NCBI GenBank assembly: GCA_029252045.1
Contig: JAQXCD010000068.1
Location: 1 to 64,000, forward strand
DNA from: Sulfitobacter sp.
GTDB taxonomy: Bacteria; Pseudomonadota; Alphaproteobacteria; Rhodobacterales; Rhodobacteraceae
Length of the DNA stretch: 64,000 bases
Direction: 5' to 3'
Each line of letters opens with the position of its first letter. Positions within the stretch are counted from its first letter, which is position 1. Under the pieces are notes generated by a model. It saw only the letters and a list, made by a program, of their open reading frames with translations, ran no database searches and was not told the DNA's origin. A program made the position numbers and the translations under genes. Positions 29,135 through 40,693 of this stretch are shown piece by piece.

Positions 29135-30175
29135 ATGGCTGACTTCTTTTTTAACACGACACTGGGGATGATCCTGCTGATTATAGGCCAGATTCTTCTG
29201 GTTGTAGTCCCGTTGCTGGTGGCACTTGCGTTTCTGATGTACGCGGACCGCAAAATCTGGGCCTCTGTCCAGTTGCGCCGTGGCCCGAACGTGGTGGGCA
29301 TTTACGGCCTGCTGCAATCCTTTGCTGATTTCGGCAAATACATCGTCAAAGAGATTGTTGTCCCTGCGGGCGCCGACCGTCCGGTGTTCTTCCTTGCGCC
29401 GATGGTCAGCCTTGTGATGGCTTTGGTTGCCTGGGCTGTGATCCCGTTTAACGACGGCTGGGTGCTGTCGGATATCAACGTAGCGATTCTGTTTGTCTTT
29501 GCGGTGTCTTCGCTCGAGGTTTATGGCGTGATCATGGGCGGCTGGGCATCCAACTCGAAATATCCCTTCCTTGGTTCGTTGCGGTCTGCCGCGCAGATGA
29601 TCTCTTATGAGGTCTCCATCGGTCTGATCATCATCGGTGTCATCATCTCCACAGGGTCGATGAACTTCTCCGGCATCGTCGACGCACAGAAAAGCGACTA
29701 CGGTTTGCTGAGCTGGTACTGGTTGCCACACTTCCCGATGCTGATCCTGTTCTTCATCTCGGCGCTTGCCGAAACCAATCGCCCCCCGTTCGACCTTCCC
29801 GAAGCGGAATCAGAGCTGGTTGCGGGCTATCAGGTTGAATATTCCTCCACACCTTTCCTGCTGTTCATGATTGGTGAGTTGGTTGCCGTGGTTCTGATGT
29901 GCGCGTTGATCTCGCTGATGTTCTTTGGCGGCTGGCTGTCCCCGATCCCCGGCTTGCCGGATGGTATCTTCTGGATGATCGCGAAAATGGGTCTGGTGTT
30001 CTTCTTATTCAGCCTCGTGAAAGCCATCACACCACGCTACCGCTATGACCAGCTGATGCGTCTGGGTTGGAAAGTCTTCCTGCCGTTCTCGCTGTTCTGG
30101 GTGGTGTTTGTGGCCTTTGCGGCAAAGTTCGAATGGTTCTGGGGCATTTATGCCCGCTACACGGTAGGAGGCTGA
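29135..30175 (+). CDS. nuoH: NADH-quinone oxidoreductase subunit H
   Basis: Eight-helix membrane subunit forming the quinone entry channel; 346 residues. Conserved [20 protein letters not shown] near residue 35, [40 protein letters not shown] and [17 protein letters not shown]. Six bases after the lipoprotein gene. Confidence 0.97.
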   Translation: MADFFFNTTLGMILLIIGQILLVVVPLLVALAFLMYADRKIWASVQLRRGPNVVGIYGLLQSFADFGKYIVKEIVVPAGADRPVFFLAPMVSLVMALVAWAVIPFNDGWVLSDINVAILFVFAVSSLEVYGVIMGGWASNSKYPFLGSLRSAAQMISYEVSIGLIIIGVIISTGSMNFSGIVDAQKSDYGLLSWYWLPHFPMLILFFISALAETNRPPFDLPEAESELVAGYQVEYSSTPFLLFMIGELVAVVLMCALISLMFFGGWLSPIPGLPDGIFWMIAKMGLVFFLFSLVKAITPRYRYDQLMRLGWKVFLPFSLFWVVFVAFAAKFEWFWGIYARYTVGG

Positions 30176-30176
30176 T

Positions 30177-30665
30177 ATGACTGATTATACCCGCCACGCG
30201 AAGTACTTCCTGCTTCAGGATTTCTACCAGGGCATGAAGCTTGGCATTAAGTACATGTTCAAGCCGAAGGCGACGATCAACTATCCGCACGAAAAGGGGC
30301 CACTGTCGCCCCGTTTCCGTGGCGAGCATGCGTTGCGCCGTTATGCGAATGGTGAAGAGCGTTGCATCGCGTGTAAACTGTGTGAGGCTGTCTGCCCCGC
30401 GCAAGCGATCACCATTGATGCCGAGCCACGCGAGGACGGCAGCCGCCGCACCACGCGCTATGACATCGACATGACCAAATGCATTTACTGCGGTTTCTGT
30501 CAGGAAGCCTGCCCTGTGGATGCGATTGTCGAGGGGCCGAACTTCGAATTCTCCACCGAGACCCGCGAAGAGCTGTACTACGACAAGACAAAGCTGCTGG
30601 AAAACGGCGACCGCTGGGAAGCCGAAATTGCCCGTAACCTCGAAATGGATGCACCGTACCGATGA
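30177..30665 (+). CDS. nuoI: NADH-quinone oxidoreductase subunit I
   Basis: 23-kDa-type ferredoxin subunit holding clusters N6a and N6b. 162 residues with [16 protein letters not shown] and [16 protein letters not shown], each followed by the CP signature. Stop overlaps the next start (ATGA). Confidence 0.97.
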   Translation: MTDYTRHAKYFLLQDFYQGMKLGIKYMFKPKATINYPHEKGPLSPRFRGEHALRRYANGEERCIACKLCEAVCPAQAITIDAEPREDGSRRTTRYDIDMTKCIYCGFCQEACPVDAIVEGPNFEFSTETREELYYDKTKLLENGDRWEAEIARNLEMDAPYR

Positions 30666-31087
30666 CCTCCAAGAACCCATGGGAAGATATGATGCGTCAG
30701 GCGCAGGAAATGGCCAAGTCCTTTCCGGCGATGGATGCGTTTTCGCCCAAGGGTTTCGAGGACATGTTGGGAATGATGCCCAAGGACATGATGGAGACGT
30801 TCTTTGGCAACACACATAACCCCAACGGACTGGACGCCAAGACGCGGCTGCTGCTGACGCTGGCGGGTTTGACCATGCAGGGTGCGCAGAACGATGTGGC
30901 CTTGCGCCAGACGGTGCGCCACGCAGTGGAAGCGGGCGCGCATGAGCAACAGATTATCGAGACAATCGGCCAGATGTCCGCATTTGCAGGCATCCCCGCG
31001 ATGCAGCGGGCCATGACATTGGCGCAAGAAGTTTTGGAAAAAGACAAAGCCGGTAAATCGGCCAAGAATCCGGAAGGTGACGCATGA
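30662..31087 (+). CDS. Carboxymuconolactone decarboxylase-like protein without redox Cys (141 aa)
   Basis: Helical protein, Met-rich N-terminal half ([27 protein letters not shown]), then [20 protein letters not shown] and [20 protein letters not shown], the AhpD/CMD helical pattern. There is no Cys at all, so the CxxC-type peroxidase chemistry of AhpD is excluded and a structural or other role is likely. Overlaps nuoI and nuoJ by four bases each. Confidence 0.75.
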   Translation: MTSKNPWEDMMRQAQEMAKSFPAMDAFSPKGFEDMLGMMPKDMMETFFGNTHNPNGLDAKTRLLLTLAGLTMQGAQNDVALRQTVRHAVEAGAHEQQIIETIGQMSAFAGIPAMQRAMTLAQEVLEKDKAGKSAKNPEGDA

Positions 31088-31686
31088 GCGTTTTTGCATT
31101 TTATCTCTTTGCGGTCAGTGTGATTGCAGGTGGCCTGTTCACGGTCATCAGCCGTAATCCGGTCCACTCGGTGCTGTGGCTGATCCTGTCTTTCCTGTCT
31201 GCTGCGGGCCTGTTTGTGCTGCTCGGCGCTGAATTTGTCGCGATGCTGCTGATCATTGTCTATGTCGGCGCGGTTGCGGTGTTGTTCTTGTTCGTCGTCA
31301 TGATGCTCGACATTGATTTCGCCGAGTTGAAGGCCGAAATGGCCCGTTATATGCCGTTGGCGCTGCTGATTGGTGTTGTGATCCTGATGCAGTTTGTCAT
31401 GGCTTTTGGCGCATGGGACGCAAATGATGCGGCCGAAGGGCTGCGCCAGCAGGTCACCGATGCGAGTGTAACAAACACCGCCGCATTGGGCCTGATCCTC
31501 TATGATGAATATTTCCTGTTGTTCCAGCTGTCGGGTCTGATCCTGCTGGTGGCGATGATCGGTGCAATTGTACTGACGCTGCGCCACCGCGGCGATGTGA
31601 AACGTCAGGACGTGGTGGCGCAAATGATGCGCGATCCGGCCAAGGCGATGGAGCTGCGCGACGTGAAGCCGGGGCAGGGTTTGTGA
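31084..31686 (+). CDS. nuoJ: NADH-quinone oxidoreductase subunit J
   Basis: Membrane subunit of 200 residues with five helices. [20 protein letters not shown] and [20 protein letters not shown] are the conserved helix 1-3 segments. The stop overlaps a possible start of the small frame that follows. Confidence 0.95.
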   Translation: MSVFAFYLFAVSVIAGGLFTVISRNPVHSVLWLILSFLSAAGLFVLLGAEFVAMLLIIVYVGAVAVLFLFVVMMLDIDFAELKAEMARYMPLALLIGVVILMQFVMAFGAWDANDAAEGLRQQVTDASVTNTAALGLILYDEYFLLFQLSGLILLVAMIGAIVLTLRHRGDVKRQDVVAQMMRDPAKAMELRDVKPGQGL

Positions 31687-31892
31687 TGAAGACTGGGGTT
31701 CTTTCAATAATGCTTGTTGGTTTTTTGGGTGCCGCGTTCACGACCAACGGGCACGTTATTGATGGGGCTCAGAACATACTGAATGCTGTGCCCTTCCCGC
31801 ATTTGGCTGGAGACGTGGCCTTGTCCTTGATCGAAAGGGACCACAATTGTGGCATCCCCAAGAGTTCACGTTTTGTAATGATGTACTGCTAA
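31686..31892 (+). CDS. Small possibly exported protein between nuoJ and nuoK (68 aa)
   Basis: ATG 31686 shares a base with the nuoJ TGA; GTG 31683 is the alternative. [20 protein letters not shown] resembles a signal peptide, the rest (LIERDHNCGIPKSSRFVMMY) is short and polar with two Cys. AT-rich compared with nuoJ and nuoK. No homology recognised. Confidence 0.4.
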   Translation: MKTGVLSIMLVGFLGAAFTTNGHVIDGAQNILNAVPFPHLAGDVALSLIERDHNCGIPKSSRFVMMYC

Positions 31893-31966
31893 CGACTGCG
31901 GTTGCGAAACCGTAGAACCTTTGAAATACGGCACACCGGAAAGCCGCCGGCGCCAAAAAATACTGT

Positions 31967-31980
31967 CCCCGTAAACGGGG
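31967..31980. promoter_or_regulatory. Hairpin before nuoK
   Basis: CCCCGT and ACGGGG are perfectly paired with a two-base centre. It lies just before the ribosome site of nuoK, in a 105-base spacer that is unusual for this packed operon. It may shield an RNA end after processing. Confidence 0.4.
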
Positions 31981-31997
31981 GGAAACTGAGGGACGAC

Positions 31998-32303
31998 ATG
32001 ATCGGACTTGAATATTACCTGACAGTTGCGGCGACGCTGTTTGTCATTGGCATCTTTGGCCTTTTCCTGAACCGGAAGAACATCATCATTTTGCTGATGA
32101 GCATTGAATTGATGCTGCTGGCCGTGAACATCAATCTGGTCGCATTCTCCAGTTTCCTTGGCGATATGGTGGGGCAGGTGTTTACGCTGTTTGTCCTCAC
32201 GGTTGCTGCTGCCGAAGCGGCGATTGGTCTGGCCATTCTGGTTTGTTTCTTCAGAAACCGCGGCACGATTGCCGTGGAAGACGTCAACGTGATGAAGGGC
32301 TGA
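31998..32303 (+). CDS. nuoK: NADH-quinone oxidoreductase subunit K
   Basis: 101 residues from ATG 31998, the standard size; longer upstream reading is rejected as it lacks homology. Three helices with [20 protein letters not shown], whose Glu is part of the proton path. GAGGGA lies before the start. Confidence 0.96.
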   Translation: MIGLEYYLTVAATLFVIGIFGLFLNRKNIIILLMSIELMLLAVNINLVAFSSFLGDMVGQVFTLFVLTVAAAEAAIGLAILVCFFRNRGTIAVEDVNVMKG

Positions 32304-32307
32304 GGAC

Positions 32308-34404
32308 ATGGAAATTACGCTCCTCTTTGCACCGCTGGTTTGCTCGCTTTTGTGCGGGTTTGGCTGGAAGGTTATCGGCGAAAACGCAGCTTGCTGGATT
32401 GCGACTGCCGGCTTGTTCCTCTCGGCACTTCTCAGCTGGATTGTGTTTCTGTCTTTTGACGGCACCACGGAAACCATCCAGATCCTGCGTTTCATTGAAT
32501 CCGGCAGCCTGAGCACGGATTGGTCAATCCGTCTGGACCGTCTGACGACCATCATGCTGATCGTCATCACCACGGTTTCCAGCCTCGTGCACCTCTATTC
32601 CTTTGGCTACATGGCCCATGACGATCACTTCGGCGAAGGCGTCAGCTATAAACCGCGCTTCTTTGCCTATCTGTCGTTCTTTACCTTTGCGATGTTGATG
32701 CTGGTCACGTCTGACAACCTTGTGCAGATGTTCTTTGGCTGGGAAGGGGTAGGCGTTGCCTCTTACCTGCTGATTGGTTTTTATTACAAAAAGCCGTCCG
32801 CCAATGCCGCCGCGATCAAGGCCTTTGTGGTCAACCGTGTGGGTGACTTCGGATTTGCTCTGGGTATCTTTGCATTGTTCCTGCTGACCGACAGCATCAA
32901 GTTTGATGATATTTTTGCGGCGGTGCCTGCCTTGGCTGAAACCACTGTCCACTTCTTGTGGAGAGACTGGAACGCGGCGAACCTGATTGCGGTGCTGCTG
33001 TTCATCGGTGCGATGGGTAAATCGGCGCAGCTGTTCTTGCACACATGGTTGCCGGATGCGATGGAAGGCCCGACACCTGTGTCGGCCCTGATCCACGCGG
33101 CGACCATGGTTACGGCGGGTGTTTTCCTTGTCTGCCGCATGTCGCCGCTGATGGAATATGCACCCGAAGCGATGGCGTTTGTCACTGTCTTTGGTGCGAC
33201 AACCGCTTTTGTTGCGGCCACCATCGGTCTGGTCCAGACGGATATCAAACGCGTCATCGCTTATTCCACCATGTCCCAGCTGGGCTATATGTTTGTGGCG
33301 GCGGGCGTCGGCATGTACTCGGCCGCGATGTTCCACCTGCTGACACACGCGTTCTTCAAGGCGATGTTGTTCCTTGGCGCGGGCTCGGTTATCCACGCGA
33401 TGCACCATGAGCAGGACATGAACAACTACGGCGGTTTGCGTAAGAAAATTCCTGTGACCTTCTGGGCCATGATGATTGGTACGCTGGCGATTACCGGTGT
33501 TGGTATCCCGCTGACGCACTTCGGTTTTGCAGGCTTCCTGTCCAAAGACGCGATCATCGAGAGCGCTTGGGGCGGTGGTTCTATGTACGGGTTCTGGATG
33601 TTGGTGATTGCTGCGGCGATGACATCGTTCTACTCGTGGCGCCTGATGTTCCTCACCTTCTATGGCGAGGCGCGTGGCGACAAGCACACACATGAGCACG
33701 CGCATGAGTCCCCGATGGTTATGCTGATCCCGCTAGGGGTTCTGGCAATTGGCGCAATCTTCTCTGGTATGGTGTTCTACAAGAGCTTCTTTGGCTCGGC
33801 TGAATATGTGGGCAAGTTCTATGGCATCCCGACTGCTGAAATGGCAGCTGAAGGTGCGGCCCATGTGGACGGTGCGGAAACCAACCACGGCGATGCAGCC
33901 GAGGGCGAGCATGAGGGCGGCCACCACGGTCCTGTCTTTGTGGGCAAGCCGGGTGAGGGGGCGCTGCACTTTGCGCCGGGCAACACTGTTCTGGAAGATG
34001 CCCATGGCGCGCCCAAGTGGGTGAAGGTCAGTCCCTTTATTGCGATGCTGGGGGGCTTCCTGATGGCGATGTGGTTCTATATCTGGAACCCGACACTGCC
34101 TGCGCGTTTGGCGGCCAACCAGCGGCACTTGTACCAGTTCCTGCTGAACAAATGGTACTTTGACGAAATCTATAAGTTCGTCTTTGTACAACCTGCCAAA
34201 GCCATTGGCCGTTTCCTGTGGAAGCAGGGCGATGGCCGTGTGATTGATGGCGGTCTGAACGGGCTGGCCATGGGGATCATCCCCTTCTTTACGCGCCTCG
34301 CGGGTAAAGCGCAGTCTGGCTATATCTTTACTTATGCCTTCGCCATGGTGATCGGAATTGCGGTTCTGGTGACATGGATGACGATGACCGGAGGGGCGAA
34401 ATAA
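32308..34404 (+). CDS. nuoL: NADH-quinone oxidoreductase subunit L
   Basis: Antiporter-like proton-pumping subunit, 698 residues. Conserved [40 protein letters not shown] with the pump Lys, and [20 protein letters not shown], then the long lateral helix near the C-terminus. A His/Glu-rich insert around residues 525-550 ([20 protein letters not shown]) is in the loop before the lateral helix. Its TAA overlaps the nuoM ATG. Confidence 0.97.
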   Translation: MEITLLFAPLVCSLLCGFGWKVIGENAACWIATAGLFLSALLSWIVFLSFDGTTETIQILRFIESGSLSTDWSIRLDRLTTIMLIVITTVSSLVHLYSFGYMAHDDHFGEGVSYKPRFFAYLSFFTFAMLMLVTSDNLVQMFFGWEGVGVASYLLIGFYYKKPSANAAAIKAFVVNRVGDFGFALGIFALFLLTDSIKFDDIFAAVPALAETTVHFLWRDWNAANLIAVLLFIGAMGKSAQLFLHTWLPDAMEGPTPVSALIHAATMVTAGVFLVCRMSPLMEYAPEAMAFVTVFGATTAFVAATIGLVQTDIKRVIAYSTMSQLGYMFVAAGVGMYSAAMFHLLTHAFFKAMLFLGAGSVIHAMHHEQDMNNYGGLRKKIPVTFWAMMIGTLAITGVGIPLTHFGFAGFLSKDAIIESAWGGGSMYGFWMLVIAAAMTSFYSWRLMFLTFYGEARGDKHTHEHAHESPMVMLIPLGVLAIGAIFSGMVFYKSFFGSAEYVGKFYGIPTAEMAAEGAAHVDGAETNHGDAAEGEHEGGHHGPVFVGKPGEGALHFAPGNTVLEDAHGAPKWVKVSPFIAMLGGFLMAMWFYIWNPTLPARLAANQRHLYQFLLNKWYFDEIYKFVFVQPAKAIGRFLWKQGDGRVIDGGLNGLAMGIIPFFTRLAGKAQSGYIFTYAFAMVIGIAVLVTWMTMTGGAK

Positions 34405-35966
34405 TGGAAAATAACCTGTTGTCCATTGTGACGTTTATGCCTGCGTTTGCGGCATTGATCCTTGCTGTGTTCCTGCGTGGCGAAGACGAAGCCGCACAGC
34501 GCAATGCCAAATGGCTGGCGATGATCACGACCTCAGCAACCTTCTTTATCTCGATCTTTGTGTATCTTGAGTTTGATCCGTCAAACACCGGGTTCCAGAT
34601 GATTGATGAGGCAGAGTGGTTGCTGGGTCTGAACTACCGTCTTGGTGTCGACGGCATCTCGATCCTGTTTGTGATGCTGACCACGTTTATGATGCCGCTG
34701 GTGATTGCCGCGTCATGGGATGTGAAGACCCGTGTCAAAGAATACATGATCGCCTTTCTGATCCTCGAGACGCTGATGATCGGTGTGTTTGTCTCGCTTG
34801 ATCTGATCCTGTTCTATCTGTTCTTTGAGGCAAGCCTGATCCCGATGTTCCTGATCATTGGTATCTGGGGCGGGGCAAACCGGATTTACGCCAGCTTCAA
34901 GTTCTTCCTTTATACCTTCTTCGGCTCGGTGCTGATGCTGGTGGCGATGGTGGCCATGTTTGCGGATGCGGGCACCACCTGTATTGGCGGCTGTGATGTC
35001 AGCCTGCTGACGCATACTTTCGGCTCCGAGACATTCAGCCTGATGGGTGTCCAGATTGTTGGTGGCATGCAGACGCTGATGTTCCTTGCGTTCTTTGCCA
35101 GCTTTGCGGTGAAAATGCCGATGTGGCCTGTGCACACATGGTTGCCTGACGCGCACGTTCAGGCGCCAACAGCCGGTTCTGTGGTTCTGGCGGCGATCCT
35201 GCTCAAGATGGGCGGCTACGGCTTCTTGCGCTTCTCGCTGCCGATGTTCCCGGTGGGCGCAGAAGTGATCGGCCCGATGATTCTGTGGATGTCTGCGATT
35301 GCGATTGTCTACACCTCGCTGGTGGCGTTGGTGCAGGACGATATGAAAAAGCTGATCGCCTACTCCTCGGTGGCCCACATGGGTTTTGTGACGATGGGTA
35401 TTTTCTCGGCCAACCAGCAGGGGCTGGACGGTGCGATCTTCCAGATGATCAGCCACGGCTTTATCTCTGGGGCGCTCTTCCTTACTGTTGGCGTGATCTA
35501 TGACCGCATGCACACGCGCGAGATTGATGCCTACGGTGGCCTTGTGAACCGTATGCCGATCTATGCGCTGCTGTTTATGCTGTTCACCATGGCGAACGTG
35601 GGCCTGCCGGGCACATCGGGTTTTGTGGGCGAATTTCTGACGCTGATGGCGGTGTTCCAGGTCAACACCTGGGTGGCTGCGGTTGCGACCACCGGTGTGA
35701 TCTTCTCGGCGGCCTATGCGCTGTGGCTATACCGCCGCGTGGTGATGGGGGACCTGATCAAGGAAAGCCTGAAAGCGATTACCGATATGAACGCCCGCGA
35801 GAAATGGATTTTCGCGCCATTGGTGGTGATGACACTGCTGCTGGGCGTTTATCCGGCATTGATACTTGATGTCATCGGGCCTTCGGTCTCGGCATTGGTT
35901 GAGCATTATGACACGGCTGTAGCTGCGGGGATGACCGCAGCTGACACAGCCCAAGCCCACAATTGA
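34404..35966 (+). CDS. nuoM: NADH-quinone oxidoreductase subunit M
   Basis: 520-residue antiporter-like subunit starting [13 protein letters not shown] at ATG 34404 (TAATG overlap with nuoL). Key segments: [20 protein letters not shown] (Glu of the proton channel), [20 protein letters not shown] and the Lys-bearing [17 protein letters not shown]. Confidence 0.97.
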   Translation: MENNLLSIVTFMPAFAALILAVFLRGEDEAAQRNAKWLAMITTSATFFISIFVYLEFDPSNTGFQMIDEAEWLLGLNYRLGVDGISILFVMLTTFMMPLVIAASWDVKTRVKEYMIAFLILETLMIGVFVSLDLILFYLFFEASLIPMFLIIGIWGGANRIYASFKFFLYTFFGSVLMLVAMVAMFADAGTTCIGGCDVSLLTHTFGSETFSLMGVQIVGGMQTLMFLAFFASFAVKMPMWPVHTWLPDAHVQAPTAGSVVLAAILLKMGGYGFLRFSLPMFPVGAEVIGPMILWMSAIAIVYTSLVALVQDDMKKLIAYSSVAHMGFVTMGIFSANQQGLDGAIFQMISHGFISGALFLTVGVIYDRMHTREIDAYGGLVNRMPIYALLFMLFTMANVGLPGTSGFVGEFLTLMAVFQVNTWVAAVATTGVIFSAAYALWLYRRVVMGDLIKESLKAITDMNAREKWIFAPLVVMTLLLGVYPALILDVIGPSVSALVEHYDTAVAAGMTAADTAQAHN

Positions 35967-35976
35967 GGCGTTAGAC

Positions 35977-37416
35977 ATGACGAACGATATCCTACTGATC
36001 CTGCCTGAAATCATTCTGGCGCTTTGCGCCATTGCTGGCCTCATGGCGGGGGCATATGGCGGTCAGGACGCGCTGGCGCGGCCGATCTTGTGGTTTATCT
36101 CTGCCGCACTGGTGGCGATGGCGCTGATCGTTGCGGGAAGCTCCTCCACAACGCTGTCGGGCTTTAACGGCACGTTCGTCAACGACGGTTTTGCGCGCTT
36201 TGCAAAGGTTGTGATCCTGATCTCGGCGGCTTGTGTGCTGGTGATGTCGGAAGGCTATATGAAAACACGCGGGCTGTTGCGGTTTGAATATCCCATCCTT
36301 GTGGCGCTGAGTGTTGTTGGCATGATGGTTATGGTCTCTGCCGGTGATCTGATGGTTCTGTATATGGGCCTCGAGCTGCAATCGCTGGCTCTGTATGTTG
36401 TGGCCTCCTTGCGCCGCGACAGCGCCAAATCGACCGAAGCGGGGCTGAAGTATTTTGTACTGGGCGCGCTCAGCTCAGGTTTGCTGCTGTATGGTGCGTC
36501 GCTGATCTATGGTTATGCGGGCACCACACTGTTCTCGGGCATCATCACAACGGCGCAAGCGGGGCAGATATCTGTCGGTATGTTGTTCGGGATTGTTTTC
36601 CTGATCTCTGGCATGGCGTTCAAAGTATCCGCAGTGCCGTTCCATATGTGGACACCTGACGTTTATGAGGGCTCGCCCACGCCGGTCACGGCGTTCTTTG
36701 CGACAGCACCCAAGGTTGCGGCAATGGCGCTGTTTGCGCGTGTGCTTTATGATGCCTTCGGCAATGCGGTAGGGGACTGGCAGCAGGTGGTGGCGATGCT
36801 GTCCGTGCTTTCGATGTTCCTTGGGGCGGTAGCCGCGATTGGCCAGACCAACATCAAACGCCTGATGGCTTACTCTTCCATCGCACATATGGGCTATGCC
36901 CTGATGGGACTGGCAGCAGGGTCGGCCTTTGGTGTGCAGGCGATGCTGGTTTATATGGCGATTTATGTGACCATGAACGTAGGCGTTTTTGCTTTCATCC
37001 TGCTGATGGAAAAAGATGGCGCGCCGGTTACGGATATTTCGGCGTTGAACATGTATTCCAAGAACCATCCCGGCCGTGCGTTTGCCTTGCTGGTGTTGTT
37101 GTTCAGCCTTGCAGGTGTGCCGCCGTTCCTGGGTTTCTTCGGCAAGTTATATGTTTTGCGCGCTGCCTATGATGGCGGTCTGGCGTGGCTTGCAATTGCT
37201 GGTGTGATCGCCTCGGTGGTTGGTGCCTATTACTATCTCCGGATTGTCTTTTTCATGTACTTTGGTGACGATAAAGTCGATGCGCTGGATGCGAACCGGG
37301 GCGGCATTCTGGGCGGCTTCCTGATTGCGTCCGCGGTGATCATGGTTGTCGGGATCATCAATATGTTCGGGGTCGAAGGTGCTGCAGCATTGGCGGCGGC
37401 GACGCTTGTTAACTAA
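35977..37416 (+). CDS. nuoN: NADH-quinone oxidoreductase subunit N
   Basis: 479-residue antiporter-like subunit, last complex I gene of the operon. [40 protein letters not shown] and [20 protein letters not shown] are intact. A small GC hairpin without T tract (37417-37433) follows the stop, and birA begins soon after, so transcription probably continues. Confidence 0.97.
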   Translation: MTNDILLILPEIILALCAIAGLMAGAYGGQDALARPILWFISAALVAMALIVAGSSSTTLSGFNGTFVNDGFARFAKVVILISAACVLVMSEGYMKTRGLLRFEYPILVALSVVGMMVMVSAGDLMVLYMGLELQSLALYVVASLRRDSAKSTEAGLKYFVLGALSSGLLLYGASLIYGYAGTTLFSGIITTAQAGQISVGMLFGIVFLISGMAFKVSAVPFHMWTPDVYEGSPTPVTAFFATAPKVAAMALFARVLYDAFGNAVGDWQQVVAMLSVLSMFLGAVAAIGQTNIKRLMAYSSIAHMGYALMGLAAGSAFGVQAMLVYMAIYVTMNVGVFAFILLMEKDGAPVTDISALNMYSKNHPGRAFALLVLLFSLAGVPPFLGFFGKLYVLRAAYDGGLAWLAIAGVIASVVGAYYYLRIVFFMYFGDDKVDALDANRGGILGGFLIASAVIMVVGIINMFGVEGAAALAAATLVN

Positions 37417-37433
37417 GCCGCGGTTTACGCGGC
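37417..37433. promoter_or_regulatory. Short GC hairpin after nuoN
   Basis: GCCGCG and CGCGGC pair around GTTTA directly after the nuoN stop. No T run follows, so it is not a normal intrinsic terminator; it could reduce readthrough into birA or protect the nuo message end. Confidence 0.35.
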
Positions 37434-37470
37434 GCGGTTGCGCAGGGGGATATGGAAAAGGGTGCAAGCC

Positions 37471-38205
37471 GTGACCGTTTGGCCTTCAGGGTATGGGCGG
37501 CACGTTTTCGATACGCTTGATTCGACACTATCCGAAGCGGCCCGTATGGCTCCGACCTTGTCGGGGCCTGCGTGGATTCTAGCGGTAGAGCAGACAGCAG
37601 CACGGGGCAGGCGCGGGCGGGCGTGGTCCACGCCGCGCGGGAATTTTGCCGGAACTCTGATTATGCGGCGCACAGGCAGCCCGGCGGATGCGGCCCTGCG
37701 CAGTTTTGTCGCGAGTTTGGCTTTGCGCGAGGCATTTGTTGCCGTGACGGGGCAGGATGATGCCTTTGGGCTAAAGTGGCCGAATGACGTGTTGCTGAAA
37801 GGCGGTAAGGTCGCGGGGATATTGCTGGAGTCTCTGGGCGAGCATCTGGTGATCGGTATTGGTGTGAACCTTGTACATGCGCCAAGGCCCGAGCAGGTAG
37901 AGCAGGGGGCAGTCACACCCGTGAGCCTTCTGGGAGCGACGGGTGTGTCGGTTGCGCCAGAGAGCTTTCTGGACGCATTGGCGGTGGCATTTGCGCGGCT
38001 GGAAAATCAATATGTTACTTACGGTTTTGCCCCTATACGCGCGGCGTGGCTGTCCCATGCCGCCCGCATCGGTGAAGTGGTGACCGCACGGACGATGCGG
38101 GATGAAACTGTTGGTGTCTTTGAAGACGTAGACGCGGCGGGCAACCTTATTCTAGTCACAGCAAAAGGCCGTGTGGCGATCACAGCGGCAGACGTATATT
38201 TCTAA
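37471..38205 (+). CDS. birA: Biotin--[acetyl-CoA-carboxylase] ligase, no DNA-binding domain
   Basis: Attaches biotin to carboxylase carrier domains such as that of MccA in this window. About 244 residues from GTG 37471 (AAAAGGG eight bases upstream; TTG 37438 is an in-frame alternative). Catalytic core motifs: AARGRRGRAWSTPRGNFAGT and LKWPNDVLLKGGKVAGILLE. There is no N-terminal helix-turn-helix, so it is a monofunctional ligase and not a bio-operon repressor. The URF6 gene at the end of the Paracoccus nuo cluster is likewise BirA-like, so this placement is old. Confidence 0.92.
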   Translation: MTVWPSGYGRHVFDTLDSTLSEAARMAPTLSGPAWILAVEQTAARGRRGRAWSTPRGNFAGTLIMRRTGSPADAALRSFVASLALREAFVAVTGQDDAFGLKWPNDVLLKGGKVAGILLESLGEHLVIGIGVNLVHAPRPEQVEQGAVTPVSLLGATGVSVAPESFLDALAVAFARLENQYVTYGFAPIRAAWLSHAARIGEVVTARTMRDETVGVFEDVDAAGNLILVTAKGRVAITAADVYF

Positions 38206-38222
38206 CTCATCGGAGGCATCCC

Positions 38223-38999
38223 ATGCTTTTGGCAATTGATTGCGGCAATACCAATACTGTCTTTTCCATCTGGAACGGGTCCGAGTTTATCGCCACATGG
38301 CGCACGGCAACCGACTGGAAGCGGACTGCGGACCAGTATTACGTCTGGCTCAGCACGTTGATGAAGCTGCGGGGGATCGAAGCGGACATCACGGATGTGA
38401 TTGTTTCCTCTACGGTCCCGCGTGTTGTGTGGAACCTGCGGGTTTTGGCGGATCGCTATTTCAACACACGACCCATTGTGGTGGGTAAGCCCGAGTGCGA
38501 ATTGCCTGTAGATGTTCGGGTAGATGCGGGCACGGCTGTGGGACCGGACCGGTTGGTGAATACGGTTGCGGGGTATGATCTGTTCGGCGGTGATCTGATC
38601 ATTGTTGATTTTGGCACGGCGACGACATTTGATGTCTCTGACAGTGATGGCGCCTATATCGGCGGGGTGATCGCCCCTGGTGTGAACCTGAGCCTTGAGG
38701 CATTGCACAACGCAGCCGCGGCGTTGCCGCATATCGACATCAGCCAACCAAGCCATGTTGTGGGCACCAATACTGTGGCCTGTATGCAATCTGGCGTATT
38801 CTGGGGTTACATTGGCCTCGTCCGTGAGATATGTGCGCGGATAAAGGCGGAGCGCGGGCGCGATATGCGTGTCATCTCCACCGGCGGGCTCGCGCCGCTG
38901 TTCCAGCAGGCCGATGCCCTCTTTGACGAATATCAAGATGATCTGACAATGCACGGCCTGACCGTGATTTATAAATATAACAAGGAATTAACGAAGTAA
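38223..38999 (+). CDS. coaX: Type III pantothenate kinase
   Basis: First step of CoA synthesis. 258 residues of the ASKHA fold: LLAIDCGNTNTVFSIW (phosphate 1 loop), DAGTAVGPDRLVNTVAG, VDFGTATTFDVSDSDGAYIG (phosphate 2) and ISTGGLAPLF (adenosine). Its TAA overlaps the RNase J gene start (TAATG). Confidence 0.95.
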   Translation: MLLAIDCGNTNTVFSIWNGSEFIATWRTATDWKRTADQYYVWLSTLMKLRGIEADITDVIVSSTVPRVVWNLRVLADRYFNTRPIVVGKPECELPVDVRVDAGTAVGPDRLVNTVAGYDLFGGDLIIVDFGTATTFDVSDSDGAYIGGVIAPGVNLSLEALHNAAAALPHIDISQPSHVVGTNTVACMQSGVFWGYIGLVREICARIKAERGRDMRVISTGGLAPLFQQADALFDEYQDDLTMHGLTVIYKYNKELTK

Positions 39000-40666
39000 T
39001 GAGCAGTGAAAGACTGATCTACCTGCCCCTCGGCGGGGCGGGCGAAATTGGCATGAATGCCTATGTATACGGCTACGGTAAGCCGGGCAAAGAGAAGCTG
39101 ATCGTCGTGGATATCGGCGTGGCTTTTCCCGATATGGACACATCTCCGGGTGTGGATTTGATCATTGCCGATATTGACTGGCTGGTGAAGCGCAAGAAAG
39201 ACATCCAGGCGGTGTTTGTGACCCATGCGCATGAAGACCACGTGGGCGGTATCGCGCATACCTATGACCGTTTGCAGGCGCCGATCTATGCGCGCAAGTT
39301 CACGGCCAATATCACCAAGCGCAAGATGTCCGAATACAACCACCCCGATGATGCTGTACGCATCGTAGGGATTTTCCCGCAGCAGGTTGAGGCGGGCCCG
39401 TTCAAGGTGGGCTTCCAGCCGATTTCCCACTCGATCCCTGAAAGCTCGGCGCTGGTGATTGATACGCCTGTTGGGCGCATTGTGCATTCGGGTGACTTCA
39501 AGGTTGACCTGACACCGGGTGTGGGAGAGCCGTTTGATCCGGCAGCCTTTGAGGGGATTGCCAAAGACGGTATCAAGGCGCTGGTTTGTGACAGTACAAA
39601 CGTGTTCAGCCAGCACCCTGGCCGGTCGGAAGCAAGCCTGCCCGAAGCGATCACCGAATTGGTGAAAAGCGCTGAAGGCATGGTTGTGGCGACCACATTC
39701 GCCTCCAACGTGGCCCGCGTGAAAACGCTGGCGGTTGCGGGTGCTGCGGCGGGCCGCTCTATCGTCCTGCTGGGCCGCGCGATGAAGCGTATGGTTGAGG
39801 CATCTGTTGAAACCGGCGTGTTGAAAGACTTCCCTGCGACGATCAGCCCTGAGCAGGCGCGTGATGTACCGCGTGAAAACCTGTTGCTGCTGGTTACAGG
39901 ATCGCAGGGTGAACGCCGTGCGGCGAGCGCGCAATTGGCGCGTGGTAAGTACATGGGGCTGCAAATGCAGGAAGGGGATATGTTCCTCTTCTCGTCCAAG
40001 ACCATTCCGGGCAATGAGCGCGGCGTGATCCGCATCATCAACCAGTTCTCTGAAATGGGTGTGGATGTGGTGGATGACAGCACGGGCAAGTACCATGTGT
40101 CCGGCCACGCCAACCGTCCCGACATCGAGACGCTGCATGATGTGCTCAAGCCACAGGTTGTTATTCCGATGCACGGAGAGCACCGCCACCTGCGCGAGCA
40201 CGTCAAAATTGCCAACGGCAAAGGCTATATGGGCGTTCTGGCCGTTAATGGCATGATGATTGACCTGTCGGGCAACAAACCCAAAGTCGCGGAATATGTC
40301 GAGACTGGCCGCACTTATCTGGATGGTTCCGTTCAGGTTGGCGCGCTGGATGGCGTGGTGCGGAATCGTATCCGTATGGCGTTGAATGGTCACATGACCA
40401 TCACCGTGCTGATGGACGAGCAGGACGAGCCGCTGGGTGATCCGTGGGTTGATACAATGGGCCTGCCGGATATGGGCATCAGCAAGGCTGCTTTGGTAGA
40501 CGTGGTCGAGCAGGATCTGAGCCAGTGGCTGGGTCGGGCAGGGGCGAAAACCCTCCGCGACGACAAAGCGCTGGATGAAGGTCTGCGCAAAATGGCGCGT
40601 CAGTCTGCGCATAACGAGATCGGCAAAAAGCCGGAAGTGACAGTGGTGGTTAGCCGCCTGAGCTGA
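38999..40666 (+). CDS. rnj: Ribonuclease J
   Basis: 555-residue metallo-beta-lactamase/beta-CASP ribonuclease for mRNA turnover and rRNA maturation. Zinc ligands in VTHAHEDHVGG (HxHxDH) near residue 75, HSGDFKVD, and the beta-CASP GEHRHLREH near the middle. The gene pairs with coaX in many alphaproteobacteria. Ends the rightward block that began with birA or the nuo operon, and is followed by a strong terminator. Confidence 0.94.
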   Translation: MSSERLIYLPLGGAGEIGMNAYVYGYGKPGKEKLIVVDIGVAFPDMDTSPGVDLIIADIDWLVKRKKDIQAVFVTHAHEDHVGGIAHTYDRLQAPIYARKFTANITKRKMSEYNHPDDAVRIVGIFPQQVEAGPFKVGFQPISHSIPESSALVIDTPVGRIVHSGDFKVDLTPGVGEPFDPAAFEGIAKDGIKALVCDSTNVFSQHPGRSEASLPEAITELVKSAEGMVVATTFASNVARVKTLAVAGAAAGRSIVLLGRAMKRMVEASVETGVLKDFPATISPEQARDVPRENLLLLVTGSQGERRAASAQLARGKYMGLQMQEGDMFLFSSKTIPGNERGVIRIINQFSEMGVDVVDDSTGKYHVSGHANRPDIETLHDVLKPQVVIPMHGEHRHLREHVKIANGKGYMGVLAVNGMMIDLSGNKPKVAEYVETGRTYLDGSVQVGALDGVVRNRIRMALNGHMTITVLMDEQDEPLGDPWVDTMGLPDMGISKAALVDVVEQDLSQWLGRAGAKTLRDDKALDEGLRKMARQSAHNEIGKKPEVTVVVSRLS

Positions 40667-40693
40667 CCCTGCAATCACCGAGTTGTAGCCAAT

